64,000 nucleotides of DNA from Streptomyces sp. NBC_01463 (GTDB taxonomy: Bacteria > Actinomycetota > Actinomycetes > Streptomycetales > Streptomycetaceae). The notes under the pieces are model-generated. The model made no database searches. It saw nothing but the letters and a program-made list of their open reading frames with translations, and was not told the DNA's origin. The position numbers and the translations under genes were made by a program. Shown here in pieces: positions 8,451-16,484 of the stretch (the first letter of the stretch is position 1; every line of letters starts with the position of its first letter). The stretch spans positions 1,116,001 through 1,180,000 of the forward strand of contig CP109468.1 in the NCBI GenBank assembly GCA_036227345.1. Reading direction: 5' to 3'.

Positions 8451-9988
8451 TTCTCCTCCTCCTGCTGCTGGTTCTGCGCGTACTCGTCGGCGGCGGCCCG
8501 CATCGTCGCCGTGCCCTCGGCCGAGGCGAGCCACGAGCGGAAGGTCTCCTTGGGCGGGGCGGGGGTGTCGCGGCTGTCGCTCCAGCCGTTGAACGGCGGC
8601 GGCAGGTGGGAGATCTTCCCGTCCTTCCCGGCGAGGGCACGGCCGAGGCCGGACGCCTTCTGCGCGGCCGTGAACAGCTTCGGCTTCCTCATCACTCCGG
8701 CCGCCGCCTTCATGGCGAGCTTCTCGGCCGTTGTACCGGACTGTTCGGTGTGCTGGTGGCGCAGCTCGACCAGGAGCGACGGAATGTCGATCTTGACGGG
8801 GCAGGCGTCGAAGCAGGCGCCGCAGAGGCTGGAGGCGTACGGCAACGAGCTGTTGGGGTCGTCCTTGGCCTCGTGCATGCCGGCGAGCTGCGGGGTGAGG
8901 ACCGCGCCGATGGGGCCGGGGTACGTCGAACCGTAGGCGTGGCCGCCGGCCCGTTCGTACACCGGGCAGACGTTGAGACAGGCCGAGCAGCGGATGCAGT
9001 TGAGCGCCTCGCGGCCGATCCGGTCCGCGAGGGCCGCGGTGCGTCCGTTGTCAAGCAGCACGAGGTGGAAGGTCTGCGGCCCGTCGCCGGGGGTGACTCC
9101 GGTCCACATCGAGGTGTACGGGTTCATCCGCTCGCCGGTGGAGGAGCGCGGCAGCAGCTGGAGGAAGACCTCCAGGTCCTGGTAGCGCGGCAGCACCTTC
9201 TCGATGCCCATGACGGTGATCAGGGTGTCGGGCAGGGTCAGGCACATCCGCCCGTTGCCCTCCGACTCGACGACGGACAGGGTGCCGGTCTCGGCGATGC
9301 CGAAGTTGGCTCCGGAGACGGCGACCTTCGTCGTCATGAACTTCTCGCGCAGATAGGCGCGGGCGGCGGCCGCCAGGTGGGCGGGGACGTTGTCCAGGGA
9401 CGGGTCGACGCCGGGGATCTCCTTGAGGAAGATCTCCCGGATCTCGTCCCGGTTGCGGTGGATCGCGGGCACCAGGATGTGCGAGGGCTTGTCGTGGGCG
9501 AGCTGGACGATGAGCTCGGCGAGGTCCGTCTCGTACGGGGTGATCCCGATCGATTCGAGGTGCTCGTTGAGGCCGATCTCCTGGGTGGCCATCGACTTGA
9601 CCTTGATGACCTCCTTGCTGCCGGTCTCCTTGATCAGCCGGGCGACGATCTCGTTGGCCTCGCCGCCGTCCCGCGCCCAGTGGACGGTGCCGCCGCGCTC
9701 GGTGACCTTGCGCTCCAGCTCCTCCAGGAGTTCGGGGAGCCGGTTCATCGTGTCGGTCTTGATGGCCGATCCCGCGTCGCGCAGTTCCTCCCAGTCGGGC
9801 AGCTCGCCGGTGACGTTGAGGCGTTTGGCGCGGATGGTGTGGGTGGCCCTGCCGAGGTTGCGGCGCAGCTGCTCGTTGCCCAGGTCGTCGTGCGCCGCCG
9901 CGGGGAACTTCCGGTCCCCGCGCAGATTGCCGGTTCCGTACGGGGAGCGGGGCGGGGTCACGGGCATGCCGAGAAAGGTGTTGCTCAT
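8447..9988 (-). CDS. lutB: Lactate utilisation iron-sulfur protein LutB
   Basis: The 513-residue product starts at the ATG read from 9988 (MSNTFLGMP), which overlaps the lutA stop codon (ATGA). The N-terminal two thirds form a LUD-type domain (AETGTLSVVESEGNGRMCL). The C-terminal part carries two ferredoxin-type 4Fe-4S motifs, CIRCSACLNVCPVYE and CGACFDACPVKID. These carry electrons from lactate oxidation. Gene order and overlaps match lutABC operons elsewhere. Confidence 0.93.
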   Translation of the reverse strand: MSNTFLGMPVTPPRSPYGTGNLRGDRKFPAAAHDDLGNEQLRRNLGRATHTIRAKRLNVTGELPDWEELRDAGSAIKTDTMNRLPELLEELERKVTERGGTVHWARDGGEANEIVARLIKETGSKEVIKVKSMATQEIGLNEHLESIGITPYETDLAELIVQLAHDKPSHILVPAIHRNRDEIREIFLKEIPGVDPSLDNVPAHLAAAARAYLREKFMTTKVAVSGANFGIAETGTLSVVESEGNGRMCLTLPDTLITVMGIEKVLPRYQDLEVFLQLLPRSSTGERMNPYTSMWTGVTPGDGPQTFHLVLLDNGRTAALADRIGREALNCIRCSACLNVCPVYERAGGHAYGSTYPGPIGAVLTPQLAGMHEAKDDPNSSLPYASSLCGACFDACPVKIDIPSLLVELRHQHTEQSGTTAEKLAMKAAAGVMRKPKLFTAAQKASGLGRALAGKDGKISHLPPPFNGWSDSRDTPAPPKETFRSWLASAEGTATMRAAADEYAQNQQQEEEK

Positions 9989-10752
9989 CGGACGGCCTCC
10001 GTCGGGACGTGCGGCGAGGTGCGGGTGGAGGAGAGGATCTGCGCCAGGTGCAGGGTGCGGGTGCCGGACCTGATCCGGGAGAGCCCGCCGCCGATGTGCA
10101 TCAGACAGGACGAGTCGCCGGCGGTGCACACGGCGGCGCCGGTGGTCGCGATGTTGCGCATCTTGTCCTGGAGCATCGCGGTCGAGGTGTCGGCGTTCTT
10201 CACGGCGAAGGTGCCGCCGAAACCGCAGCAGGCATCGGCCTCGGGCAGCTCGACGAGGTCGATCGAGTCGACGGCCCGCAGCAGCCGCAGCGGCTTGTCG
10301 CCGACCCGGAGCATGCGCAGGGAGTGGCAGGTGGGGTGGTAAGTGACCCGGTGCGGGAAGTACGCGCCGACATCCGTGGCGTCCAGCACGTCGACGAGGA
10401 ACTCGGAGAGCTCGTACGTCTTCGCCTTCACCGTGGCGACGCCCGCGCGCAGCGCCGCGTCGCCGTAGCGTTCGGCGACGATCTCGTGCTGGTGGCGGAC
10501 CGAGCCCGCGCAGGAGCCCGACGGCATGACGACGGCGTCGATGGAGGCGTCGCCGAACTGCTCGGCGAAGTTGCGCACCAGGGGGACGGGCTCGCGCTGG
10601 TAGCCGGTGTTGACGTGCATCTGGCCGCAGCAGGTCTGGCCCGGCGGGAACACCACGTCATGGCCCAGGCGGGCCAGCAGCACCGCGGTGGATTTCACCG
10701 CCTCGGGGAAGAGCGTGTCTCCCAGACAGGTGGCGAAGAGTCCGATGCGCAT
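9985..10752 (-). CDS. lutA: Lactate utilisation protein LutA (CCG-domain oxidoreductase)
   Basis: A 255-residue protein with the two cysteine-rich CCG domains of the heterodisulfide-reductase/GlpC/LutA family: CCGQMHVNTGY in the first half and CCGFGG in the second, plus upstream single cysteines (ATCLGD, YHPTCHS). Each CCG pair usually ligates an Fe-S cluster. It is first in the operon and starts just downstream of a promoter that overlaps a GntR-type operator. Confidence 0.92.
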   Translation of the reverse strand: MRIGLFATCLGDTLFPEAVKSTAVLLARLGHDVVFPPGQTCCGQMHVNTGYQREPVPLVRNFAEQFGDASIDAVVMPSGSCAGSVRHQHEIVAERYGDAALRAGVATVKAKTYELSEFLVDVLDATDVGAYFPHRVTYHPTCHSLRMLRVGDKPLRLLRAVDSIDLVELPEADACCGFGGTFAVKNADTSTAMLQDKMRNIATTGAAVCTAGDSSCLMHIGGGLSRIRSGTRTLHLAQILSSTRTSPHVPTEAVR

Positions 10753-10819
10753 GGTTCTCCCCGATCAGTTCTCGGCGTGATGTCCGTACGGGTGGTGCCC
10801 GTGCAGGTGATGTTCGCGC

Positions 10820-10848
10820 GTTTTATGGTCCGACCATACTATCCTCAA
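10820..10848 (-). promoter_or_regulatory. lutA promoter with embedded GntR/FadR-type operator
   Basis: On the minus strand TTGAGG (10843-10848) and TAAAAC (10820-10825) are separated by 17 bases. The spacer holds the perfect palindrome TGGTC-N-GACCA (10826-10836), extending to TATGGTC-N-GACCATA (10824-10838). This core is the known consensus for FadR/LldR-subfamily GntR regulators. A repressor bound here would block RNA polymerase directly. The same core recurs upstream of the GntR gene at 11757. Confidence 0.75.
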
Positions 10849-10877
10849 GCCGGAACCCGGAAGGGAAGGCACGCGAA

Positions 10878-10915
10878 AGCCGCCGTGGCACCCGGGCAGG
10901 GCGGCCACGACGGCT
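10878..10915 (-). terminator. Probable terminator of the lut regulator gene
   Basis: AGCCGCCGTGGC pairs with GCCACGACGGCT across a short loop, about 30 bases beyond the regulator's stop codon on the minus strand. The stem has one mismatch and no U-tract. It separates the regulator transcript from the lutA promoter. Confidence 0.5.
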
Positions 10916-10943
10916 CAGGTCAGGAACGAGGCAGCGGGGAAGG

Positions 10944-11675
10944 TCAGGTGGCGGTCTTCTCGTCGACCAGTTTTCCGTGCAGTCCCCGGATGTGCGCCTC
11001 GACGAGGTCGGCGGCCCGCTCCCCCTCGCCCGCCCGGACCAGGCCGAGCAGTTCGGTGTGGTCGGCGTTGAGGGCGGCGGCGGTGGCCGGCCAGTCGTCG
11101 GCGGCCTCCAGGGCGCGCAGGATCAGCGGCCGGACCGATTCGCGCACGGCGGAGGTGAGCGTGGAGGTCAGCTCGTTGCCGGAGCTGCGGGCGATGTGGA
11201 CGTGGAAGCGGGTGTCCAGGTCGTTGAACTCGGCCACATCGACGTCCGGCTCCCCCATCCGTACGAGCAGCGCCTCGGCCTCGTCCAGGCCCGCCTCCGA
11301 CGCGTGCCGTGCGGCGGCCTCGAAGCTGGACCGCTCCAGCACGACGCGCGCCTCCAGGACGTCCTCCAGGCTGTAGCTGCCCAGGGCGAAGTGGAGCCGG
11401 AGCAGCCGGCCGAGCGCGTCGTCGGGATTGCGGACGATACGGGCCCCGGCGTCCGGGCCCCGGCCCGGCTGGGCGACCAGGACACCGATCGTCTCCAGCA
11501 CGCGCAGCGCCTCGCGCAGGGCGGAGCGGCTCACTCCGAGGACGGGGGCGAGCTCCCGTTCGGGCGGCAGCCGGTCACCGGCCTTGAGATCACCGTCGAA
11601 CACCCGCTGCTCAATGCTCTGGAGCACCAGCTCATGCGTGCGCGACTGCCGTACGGGCTGCCATTCGACGGGCAT
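10944..11675 (-). CDS. GntR family (FadR subfamily) regulator of the lut operon
   Basis: Start chosen at MPVEWQPVRQS (ATG at 11675). The 243-residue product has the GntR winged helix at about residues 10-75 (GDRLPPERELAPVLGVSRSALREALRVLE, split across the recognition helices) and an all-helical FCD ligand domain (FNDLDTRFHVHIARSSGN, with metal-binding His/Asp candidates). In related systems the ligand is L-lactate. It sits directly upstream of lutABC on the same strand, and TGGTCnGACCA operators precede both units, so autoregulation plus lut control is likely. Confidence 0.88.
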   Translation of the reverse strand: MPVEWQPVRQSRTHELVLQSIEQRVFDGDLKAGDRLPPERELAPVLGVSRSALREALRVLETIGVLVAQPGRGPDAGARIVRNPDDALGRLLRLHFALGSYSLEDVLEARVVLERSSFEAAARHASEAGLDEAEALLVRMGEPDVDVAEFNDLDTRFHVHIARSSGNELTSTLTSAVRESVRPLILRALEAADDWPATAAALNADHTELLGLVRAGEGERAADLVEAHIRGLHGKLVDEKTAT

Positions 11676-11756
11676 CCGCCACCCCCTGCCCCGGCCGGAG
11701 CCGTTCCGTTGCCGACCAGTCCTGTCCGAATCTCCCACTATGTCACACACGGCATG

Positions 11757-11767
11757 TGGTCGGACCA
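11757..11767 (-). promoter_or_regulatory. Autoregulatory operator of the lut GntR gene
   Basis: TGGTC-G-GACCA is a perfect 11-base palindrome about 80 bases upstream of the regulator start, identical in core to the lutA operator. A single half-site GACCA at 11714-11718 lies closer to the gene. Confidence 0.65.
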
Positions 11768-11815
11768 GAAAGCCGCCGCAGGAAACGGACCCGTCCTGCT
11801 GTCTCCCCCGTCTGC

Positions 11816-12859
11816 CTAGTACGTCACCACGACCCGGCGGGCCACACCGTCCACCCGCACCTGGCCGCCGTACGGGATGATCAGCTGCGGGTCCGTGTGG
11901 CCGAGGTCGACGTCCAGGACGGCCATCGTGCCGGGGGCGTACTCGTTCAGCGCACGCAGCACCGCCTCGCGCTGCCGCTCGCGGTACCGCTCCCCGGCCC
12001 CGGGGTCCAGGGGCTGCTCGAAGGACCAGTTCTTGGCCCGGCCCATCAGCAGCGCGGGGAACCGGCGCAGGAGTCCGCGCTCCCCCATGTTCCGCAGGAT
12101 CCGGTAGACCTCGTCGGCGCTGATCATCTCCTCGCTGGTTTCGAGGAACAGCACGCGGCCCTCGTACTCGGCCGCCGGACGGATCTCCCGGTCGGCCATC
12201 AGCATCCAGGACAGGATCTCCAGGTTGCCGCCCCAGCTCGCCCCCTGGACCACACGGCCGGCGTTGTGCCAGGTCCAGCCGTCGGCGGGGCGCATGCGGG
12301 GTTCGTCGTCGAAGGTGCGCGGGTCCTCCCAGCGGCCGTTGACGCTGCCGCTCTCCTTCGCCGGCGTCAGTTCGTGGTCGTCGCGGGTGAACAGTGCCGC
12401 CCGCAGCGACTCGGCGGTCAGCGGGTGCAGGGCGCCGGGGCGGCCGAGCTCGACCATCACCGATCCGCCGTGGTAGCCGACGATGCCGAGGCTGTCGAGG
12501 AACACCAGGAGGTTGATGTTGTCGCTGTACCCGAAGAAGGGCTTGGGGTGGGCCCGCAGCAGTTCCCGGTCGAGATACGGGAGCACGGTGATCTGGTCGT
12601 CCCCGCCGATGGTGGCGATGACCGCCTTGATCGACGGGTCGGCGAAGGCCGCGTGGATGTCCGCGGCGCGCTCCTGCGGGGTCGAGCCCATCTTCCGGGT
12701 GCACGGATACTCCACCGGCTCCAGCCCGAACTCGTCCCGGAGCCTGCGCAGGCCGAGTTCGTACGGCAGCGGGAGGATGCCGGGGAGACCGGACGAGGGG
12801 GACAGCACGGCGACGCGGTCGCCGGGCACGGGCTTGGCGGGATAGCGGGGTTCCGTCAT
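11816..12859 (-). CDS. S66 family LD-carboxypeptidase / MccF-like peptidase
   Basis: This 347-residue protein matches peptidase family S66. The N-terminal strand PGDRVAVLSPSSGLPG is typical, the nucleophile Ser is in FFGYSDNINLL, the catalytic Glu in FLETSEEMIS and the His in DLGHTDPQL. S66 enzymes either trim murein tetrapeptides (LdcA) or cleave peptidyl-nucleotide antibiotics (MccF). Without a signal peptide it is cytoplasmic. Its size and the wide loop between Ser and Glu lean towards the MccF-like branch, but this is not certain. Confidence 0.82.
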   Translation of the reverse strand: MTEPRYPAKPVPGDRVAVLSPSSGLPGILPLPYELGLRRLRDEFGLEPVEYPCTRKMGSTPQERAADIHAAFADPSIKAVIATIGGDDQITVLPYLDRELLRAHPKPFFGYSDNINLLVFLDSLGIVGYHGGSVMVELGRPGALHPLTAESLRAALFTRDDHELTPAKESGSVNGRWEDPRTFDDEPRMRPADGWTWHNAGRVVQGASWGGNLEILSWMLMADREIRPAAEYEGRVLFLETSEEMISADEVYRILRNMGERGLLRRFPALLMGRAKNWSFEQPLDPGAGERYRERQREAVLRALNEYAPGTMAVLDVDLGHTDPQLIIPYGGQVRVDGVARRVVVTY

Positions 12860-12917
12860 CCGTTGAGCCTAATCAGCACCCCGCGCACTGTCCCCCGGAT
12901 TGTCGCCGGGCCCGGGG

Positions 12918-13301
12918 TCACCCCGTCCAGGGTTCACCGGTCGGCGTGCCCTGGTGGAAGTACATCCGCCAGCGCGCGTCCGACCGCCGCCAGAGCGAAC
13001 TGCGCCTGACCCGGAAGCCGTTGCGTTCGGTGACGAACGTGAGGTGGACGAGGTCCGGGGCCAGCAGCACCCCGGTCATCTCGACGGCCACGCTCGGTCC
13101 GGCGTTCTCGTCCACGGCCGAGGTGACGTCGAGGATCGACGTCCGGTCGTAGCGCCGCCCGGACGCCCCGAACTCCACGAACTCCGGGTCGAGAAGTTCC
13201 GTCACCACCTCGGGCGACGCGCGCACGACCGGATCGAGCAGACGCAACTCGCCGTCGACGGCTGCCTGCACGGACCGCTGCTCCTCATCGCTTCCGCTCA
13301 T
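12918..13301 (-). CDS. NTF2-like / DUF4440 small protein
   Basis: A 127-residue protein with the cone-shaped NTF2-like pattern: an N-terminal helix (DGELRLLDPVVRASPEVVTELL), then FVEFGASGRRYDRTSIL and a C-terminal strand pair ending in SLWRRSDARWRMYFHQGTP, the usual DUF4440 ending. Such proteins are often small enzymes or ligand binders; the substrate cannot be told. It is probably a single-gene unit. Confidence 0.75.
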   Translation of the reverse strand: MSGSDEEQRSVQAAVDGELRLLDPVVRASPEVVTELLDPEFVEFGASGRRYDRTSILDVTSAVDENAGPSVAVEMTGVLLAPDLVHLTFVTERNGFRVRRSSLWRRSDARWRMYFHQGTPTGEPWTG

Positions 13302-13374
13302 GCGTGAACCCTAGGCGCAGAGGGCCGGGCGTGCACGGACCGGCGGCCCCCGTCGGAGGCGGGCCGGGCGCCTG

Positions 13375-14547
13375 TCAGGACACGCCCTGAGACCGGGCGC
13401 GGCACAGTTCCTCGTCCACGAGCCTGCCGATGGCCGCCTGGGTGTTCTCGCCGCCGTCACTGGTCGTGTACACCACGGCGGTCCGGGTCCCGTCCCGGGT
13501 GCTGCCGCTCCAGGTGTGATAGCCGAGGAGTTCACCCGGGTGCCCGAAGTAGCTGCCACCGCAGGACAGGGTGATCTCGCCCAGCCCGAGTCCGTACCGC
13601 ACGCCCAGCTCGGGGGCGTCCACGGTGGTCGTCATCTCCCGCAGTTGCGCCGGAGCCAGCAGCCGGCCGCCGAGCAGGGCGGCGTAGAAGCGGTTCAGGT
13701 CGTGCGCGGTGCTGATGATCGAGCCGGAGCCGACCGCCATGCTCGTGTTGAGCTCCGTGACGTCGATGCCGATACCGGCGCCGGCGCCCGCTCCGAAGGT
13801 GGCGTAGCTGTGGGCGTGCGGCCCGGGGACGGACGGGGAGGTGCCTGGCGTACTGGTGCCGCTCAGACCCAGCGGGCTGATGATCCGCGCCTTCACCTCG
13901 TCCTCCCAACTCCGGCCGGTGACCCGGTGGATGATCATCGCGGCGAGCGTGTAGTTGGTGTTGGAGTACGACCAGCCCTGTCCGGGTCGGAACGTGCGGC
14001 GCTTCCGCATCGCCAGGGCCACCAGTTCCTCGGGGGTGTAGGTGCGGAACCGCTCGGCGCGGTAGCCGGCCGCACTGTTGAGCGAGGCGATCTCCGGGAG
14101 GATGTCGGGGATGCCGCTGGTGTGCTGCAACAGCTGCCGTACGGTGATCCGGCGGCCGTCGTTCCCGTTGCCCCGGACCACGCCCGGCAGCCATCGTTCG
14201 ACCTTGTCGTCCAGGGACATGCTTCCCTCGGCGACCAGTTGCAGGACGACCGCCGCGGTGAACGTCTTGGCGGCGCTGCCGATCCGCATCCTGCCGTTGT
14301 GCGGCATCTGCCGTCCGGTGCCCGGCTCGGCCGTCCCGGCGCGTGCGCTGTCCCGGCCGTCCGGCGACGTCACCTCGGCTTGGACTCCGACGGCCCCGCT
14401 GTCGTGGATGGCGTCCACCTGCCGCTCCAGCGGACCGGCCTGCCGCCCCGTCGCCCCGGCCGCCGACGCGGTCGACGGGGCGAGCAGCGCAGCGGTGACG
14501 CCGGTCAGGGCGAGCAGCCCTCTCCAACGCCTGGATGACACACGCAT
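13375..14547 (-). CDS. Secreted serine hydrolase, beta-lactamase / D-Ala-D-Ala carboxypeptidase fold
   Basis: The 390-residue product has a signal peptide (basic start, hydrophobic LLALTGVTAALLAPSTASAAG). It shows the class C beta-lactamase / DD-peptidase motifs: SAAK (SxxK, nucleophile Ser and general-base Lys) in IGSAAKTFTAAVVLQL, and YSN in GWSYSNTNYTLAA. The third motif appears as YHTWSGS in place of HTG or KTG. It probably acts on D-amino-acid peptides or esters outside the membrane. A beta-lactamase role is possible but not implied by context. Confidence 0.85.
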   Translation of the reverse strand: MRVSSRRWRGLLALTGVTAALLAPSTASAAGATGRQAGPLERQVDAIHDSGAVGVQAEVTSPDGRDSARAGTAEPGTGRQMPHNGRMRIGSAAKTFTAAVVLQLVAEGSMSLDDKVERWLPGVVRGNGNDGRRITVRQLLQHTSGIPDILPEIASLNSAAGYRAERFRTYTPEELVALAMRKRRTFRPGQGWSYSNTNYTLAAMIIHRVTGRSWEDEVKARIISPLGLSGTSTPGTSPSVPGPHAHSYATFGAGAGAGIGIDVTELNTSMAVGSGSIISTAHDLNRFYAALLGGRLLAPAQLREMTTTVDAPELGVRYGLGLGEITLSCGGSYFGHPGELLGYHTWSGSTRDGTRTAVVYTTSDGGENTQAAIGRLVDEELCRARSQGVS

Positions 14548-14711
14548 GGTGATTCCCTTCCGGGTCCGGATTGCCTGCGTCCCTCATCCCACCAGCGCTG
14601 GGCGAAGGGACCCATCCGGCTGTCCCCCGGCATGCCGGTGCGCTGCCCCCACGACGAGGCGTGGGGATACCCCCCGTTCGCGGCTCCGGCCCCCGTGGCG
14701 CGAGCGCCCGC

Positions 14712-15491
14712 TCAGTCGGTGAACGAGCCGTGGCGGCCGGCCCCGCGGCTGAACCGGGCGGCCCCCGCACCGGTCTCACCTGCCGTCAGGGGCACCAGAC
14801 CGTGCCGGAGCTCCGCGGCGAGGGCGTCCGGTTCACTCAGTCCGTGCTGTTCGCGGACGGAGAGCCGGTCGTGGCGCAGGCACAGCTGGGGGAACCCGGC
14901 CATCTCACGGGCGAGTTGCTCCGCCGCCTCCCGGGACTCGCCCGTGGGGACGAGCCGGTTGACGAGCCCCATGCCGTACGCCTCAGGGGCCGGTACGGCC
15001 CGCCCGGTGAGGATCATGTCCAGGGCCCGGCTCTCACCGATGAGGCGCGGCAGCCGTACCGTGCCGCCGTCCACCAGCGGCACACCCCAGCGGCGGCAGA
15101 ACACCCCGAAGACGGCGTCCTCCTCGGCGACCCGGAGATCGCACCAGGCGGCCAGTTCGAGGCCGCCGGCGACCGCGTGCCCGGCGACGGCGGCGATGAC
15201 GGGTTTGCCGAGCCGCATCCGGGTGGGGCCCATCGGCCCGTCCCCCTCGGCGGCGACCGTGTTGCCGCGCGCGGTGCCGATCGCCTTGAGGTCGGCGCCG
15301 GCGCAGAACGTGCCGCCCTCGCCCCACAGCACGGCGACCGCCGCATCCGGATCGGCATCGAACGCACGGAAGGCATCGGCCAGTTGGCGGGCGGTCGGGC
15401 CGTCCACCGCATTGCGCACCTCGGGGCGGGACAGCACCACCGTGAGCACGGGGCCTTCTCGCTCGATCCGTACGGCGTCGCTCTCGCTCAT
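14712..15491 (-). CDS. Enoyl-CoA hydratase/isomerase (crotonase) family protein
   Basis: Start MSESDAVRIE is preceded by GGAGGG with six-base spacing, preferred over the GTG-type start five codons upstream. The 259-residue product has the crotonase oxyanion-hole segments GTFCAGADLKAIG and GHAVAGGLELAAWCD. Of the two catalytic acids of rat enoyl-CoA hydratase, the first Glu (LELA) is kept but the second position (QPE in the rat enzyme) reads VFC, so hydratase activity is doubtful. Probably a single-gene unit between a terminator and the hydrolase gene. Confidence 0.82.
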   Translation of the reverse strand: MSESDAVRIEREGPVLTVVLSRPEVRNAVDGPTARQLADAFRAFDADPDAAVAVLWGEGGTFCAGADLKAIGTARGNTVAAEGDGPMGPTRMRLGKPVIAAVAGHAVAGGLELAAWCDLRVAEEDAVFGVFCRRWGVPLVDGGTVRLPRLIGESRALDMILTGRAVPAPEAYGMGLVNRLVPTGESREAAEQLAREMAGFPQLCLRHDRLSVREQHGLSEPDALAAELRHGLVPLTAGETGAGAARFSRGAGRHGSFTD

Positions 15492-15543
15492 CGTTCGCCC
15501 TCCCACGGGTGCCGGTCGGGCCCGGCGGTGGACCGTGCGCCCG

Positions 15544-15591
15544 CCGTGCCCCGCTCCCGCGAACCGTACGGGAGGCGGGAGCGGGGCACGG
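15544..15591 (-). terminator. Terminator behind the P450 remnant
   Basis: A perfect 17-base-pair stem (15544-15560 with 15575-15591) and a 14-base loop lie just after the P450 stop codon at 15609 on the minus strand. Its intactness shows that the 3' end of the broken P450 gene is still original. Confidence 0.75.
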
Positions 15592-15608
15592 CCCGCGCCG
15601 GTCTCCGC

Positions 15609-15980
15609 TCAGACCGCCGCTGCGACCTCCGCCGGCCGCAGGATCACCGGCAGCCGCTGGAAGCCGTTGGCGATGAAGGAGGCCTGCGGGACGAGTTCGC
15701 TCACCGGGACGGCGAGGGCGAGGTCCGGGAAGGCGTCGAACAGCGCGCGCAGCGCGATGCCGGCCTCCATCCTGCCCAGCGGCGCACCCAGGCAGAAGTG
15801 GACGCCGTGCCCGAACGCCAGGTGGTCCGAGGACTCCCGGGTGACGTCGAACTCGCAGGCGGTGTCGCCGTGCACGGACGGGTCGCGGCCCGCCGCGCCG
15901 AACGCGAGGAGGATCGCGTCGCCCTTCCTGATGCGGACGTCGCCGAGGTCGATGTCCTCGACCGCGTAGCGCAGCGGGGG
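15609..15980 (-). pseudogene. Cytochrome P450, C-terminal remnant
   Basis: Reading from an in-frame TGA at 15981-15983, about 123 codons encode the last part of a bacterial P450: LRYAVEDIDLGDVRIRKGDA, GRDPSVHGD, then the heme-binding loop FGHGVHFCLGAPLGRMEAG with its cysteine ligand, and a normal C-terminus. The I-helix, ExxR region and N-terminus are missing. In another frame, VTPVPLLPFEER just upstream may be further P450 sequence, suggesting a frameshift and truncation rather than a clean deletion. The breakpoint carries the palindrome CCGTTC-CTC-GAACGG at 15985-15999. Not expected to make a working enzyme. Confidence 0.8.
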
Positions 15981-16484
15981 TCATCCGTTCCTCGAACGGG
16001 AGCAAGGGGACGGGGGTAACAGACCATCGGCGAGGGCGACTTCGGCCACGGGCCGGCGGTGGTCCGCACAGCGCGCCCGACGGCTCGTCAGCAGGGCGTC
16101 ACCACAGGGCAGTTCGCGGATGCGAAGCGTGGCACCTCGCGGGCGGGAGAGGAGTCCCGTCGGGCTGTTCACCGAGCCCCCGGCAGGGACTGGCGGAACA
16201 CCCCGGGGCGGGACATGGCGACATCTTCCTTGGCAGCACGCGGGCGGGGCGGATCGACGGATCGACACTTCGGAGTCACCAGCCACGCGGAGCGACGTGT
16301 CCGAACACTTGGTGACTACGGACAAACATGCTCATGGCAAGGCATTGATAGCAATATGGCAGAGCAAAATGCCGAAGATACTGATCACAGGAAGCGGCTC
16401 AAGCCCACCCATGCCCCACATGTCGGACGGTCGTCGTTCTTTCGGTTCATAGGATTCTCACGCAGCCGGGCTACGGTGGCGGGC
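15981..16484. other. Gene-free stretch between P450 remnant and DUF2510 gene
   Basis: About 500 bases with no convincing gene. The left part may contain decayed P450 sequence. The part from about 16320 to 16400 is clearly richer in A and T than its surroundings (for example GGCATTGATAGCAATATGG), unusual here and a possible trace of foreign DNA or a promoter region. An open frame continuous with the DUF2510 gene runs upstream to 16059, but its translation looks non-coding. Confidence 0.5.

Noticed and set aside
15034..16005. A 323-codon minus-strand frame starting near the P450 break
   Set aside because: After the first dozen codons it reads the P450 and crotonase genes in a wrong frame and is Arg/Gly-rich without motifs.
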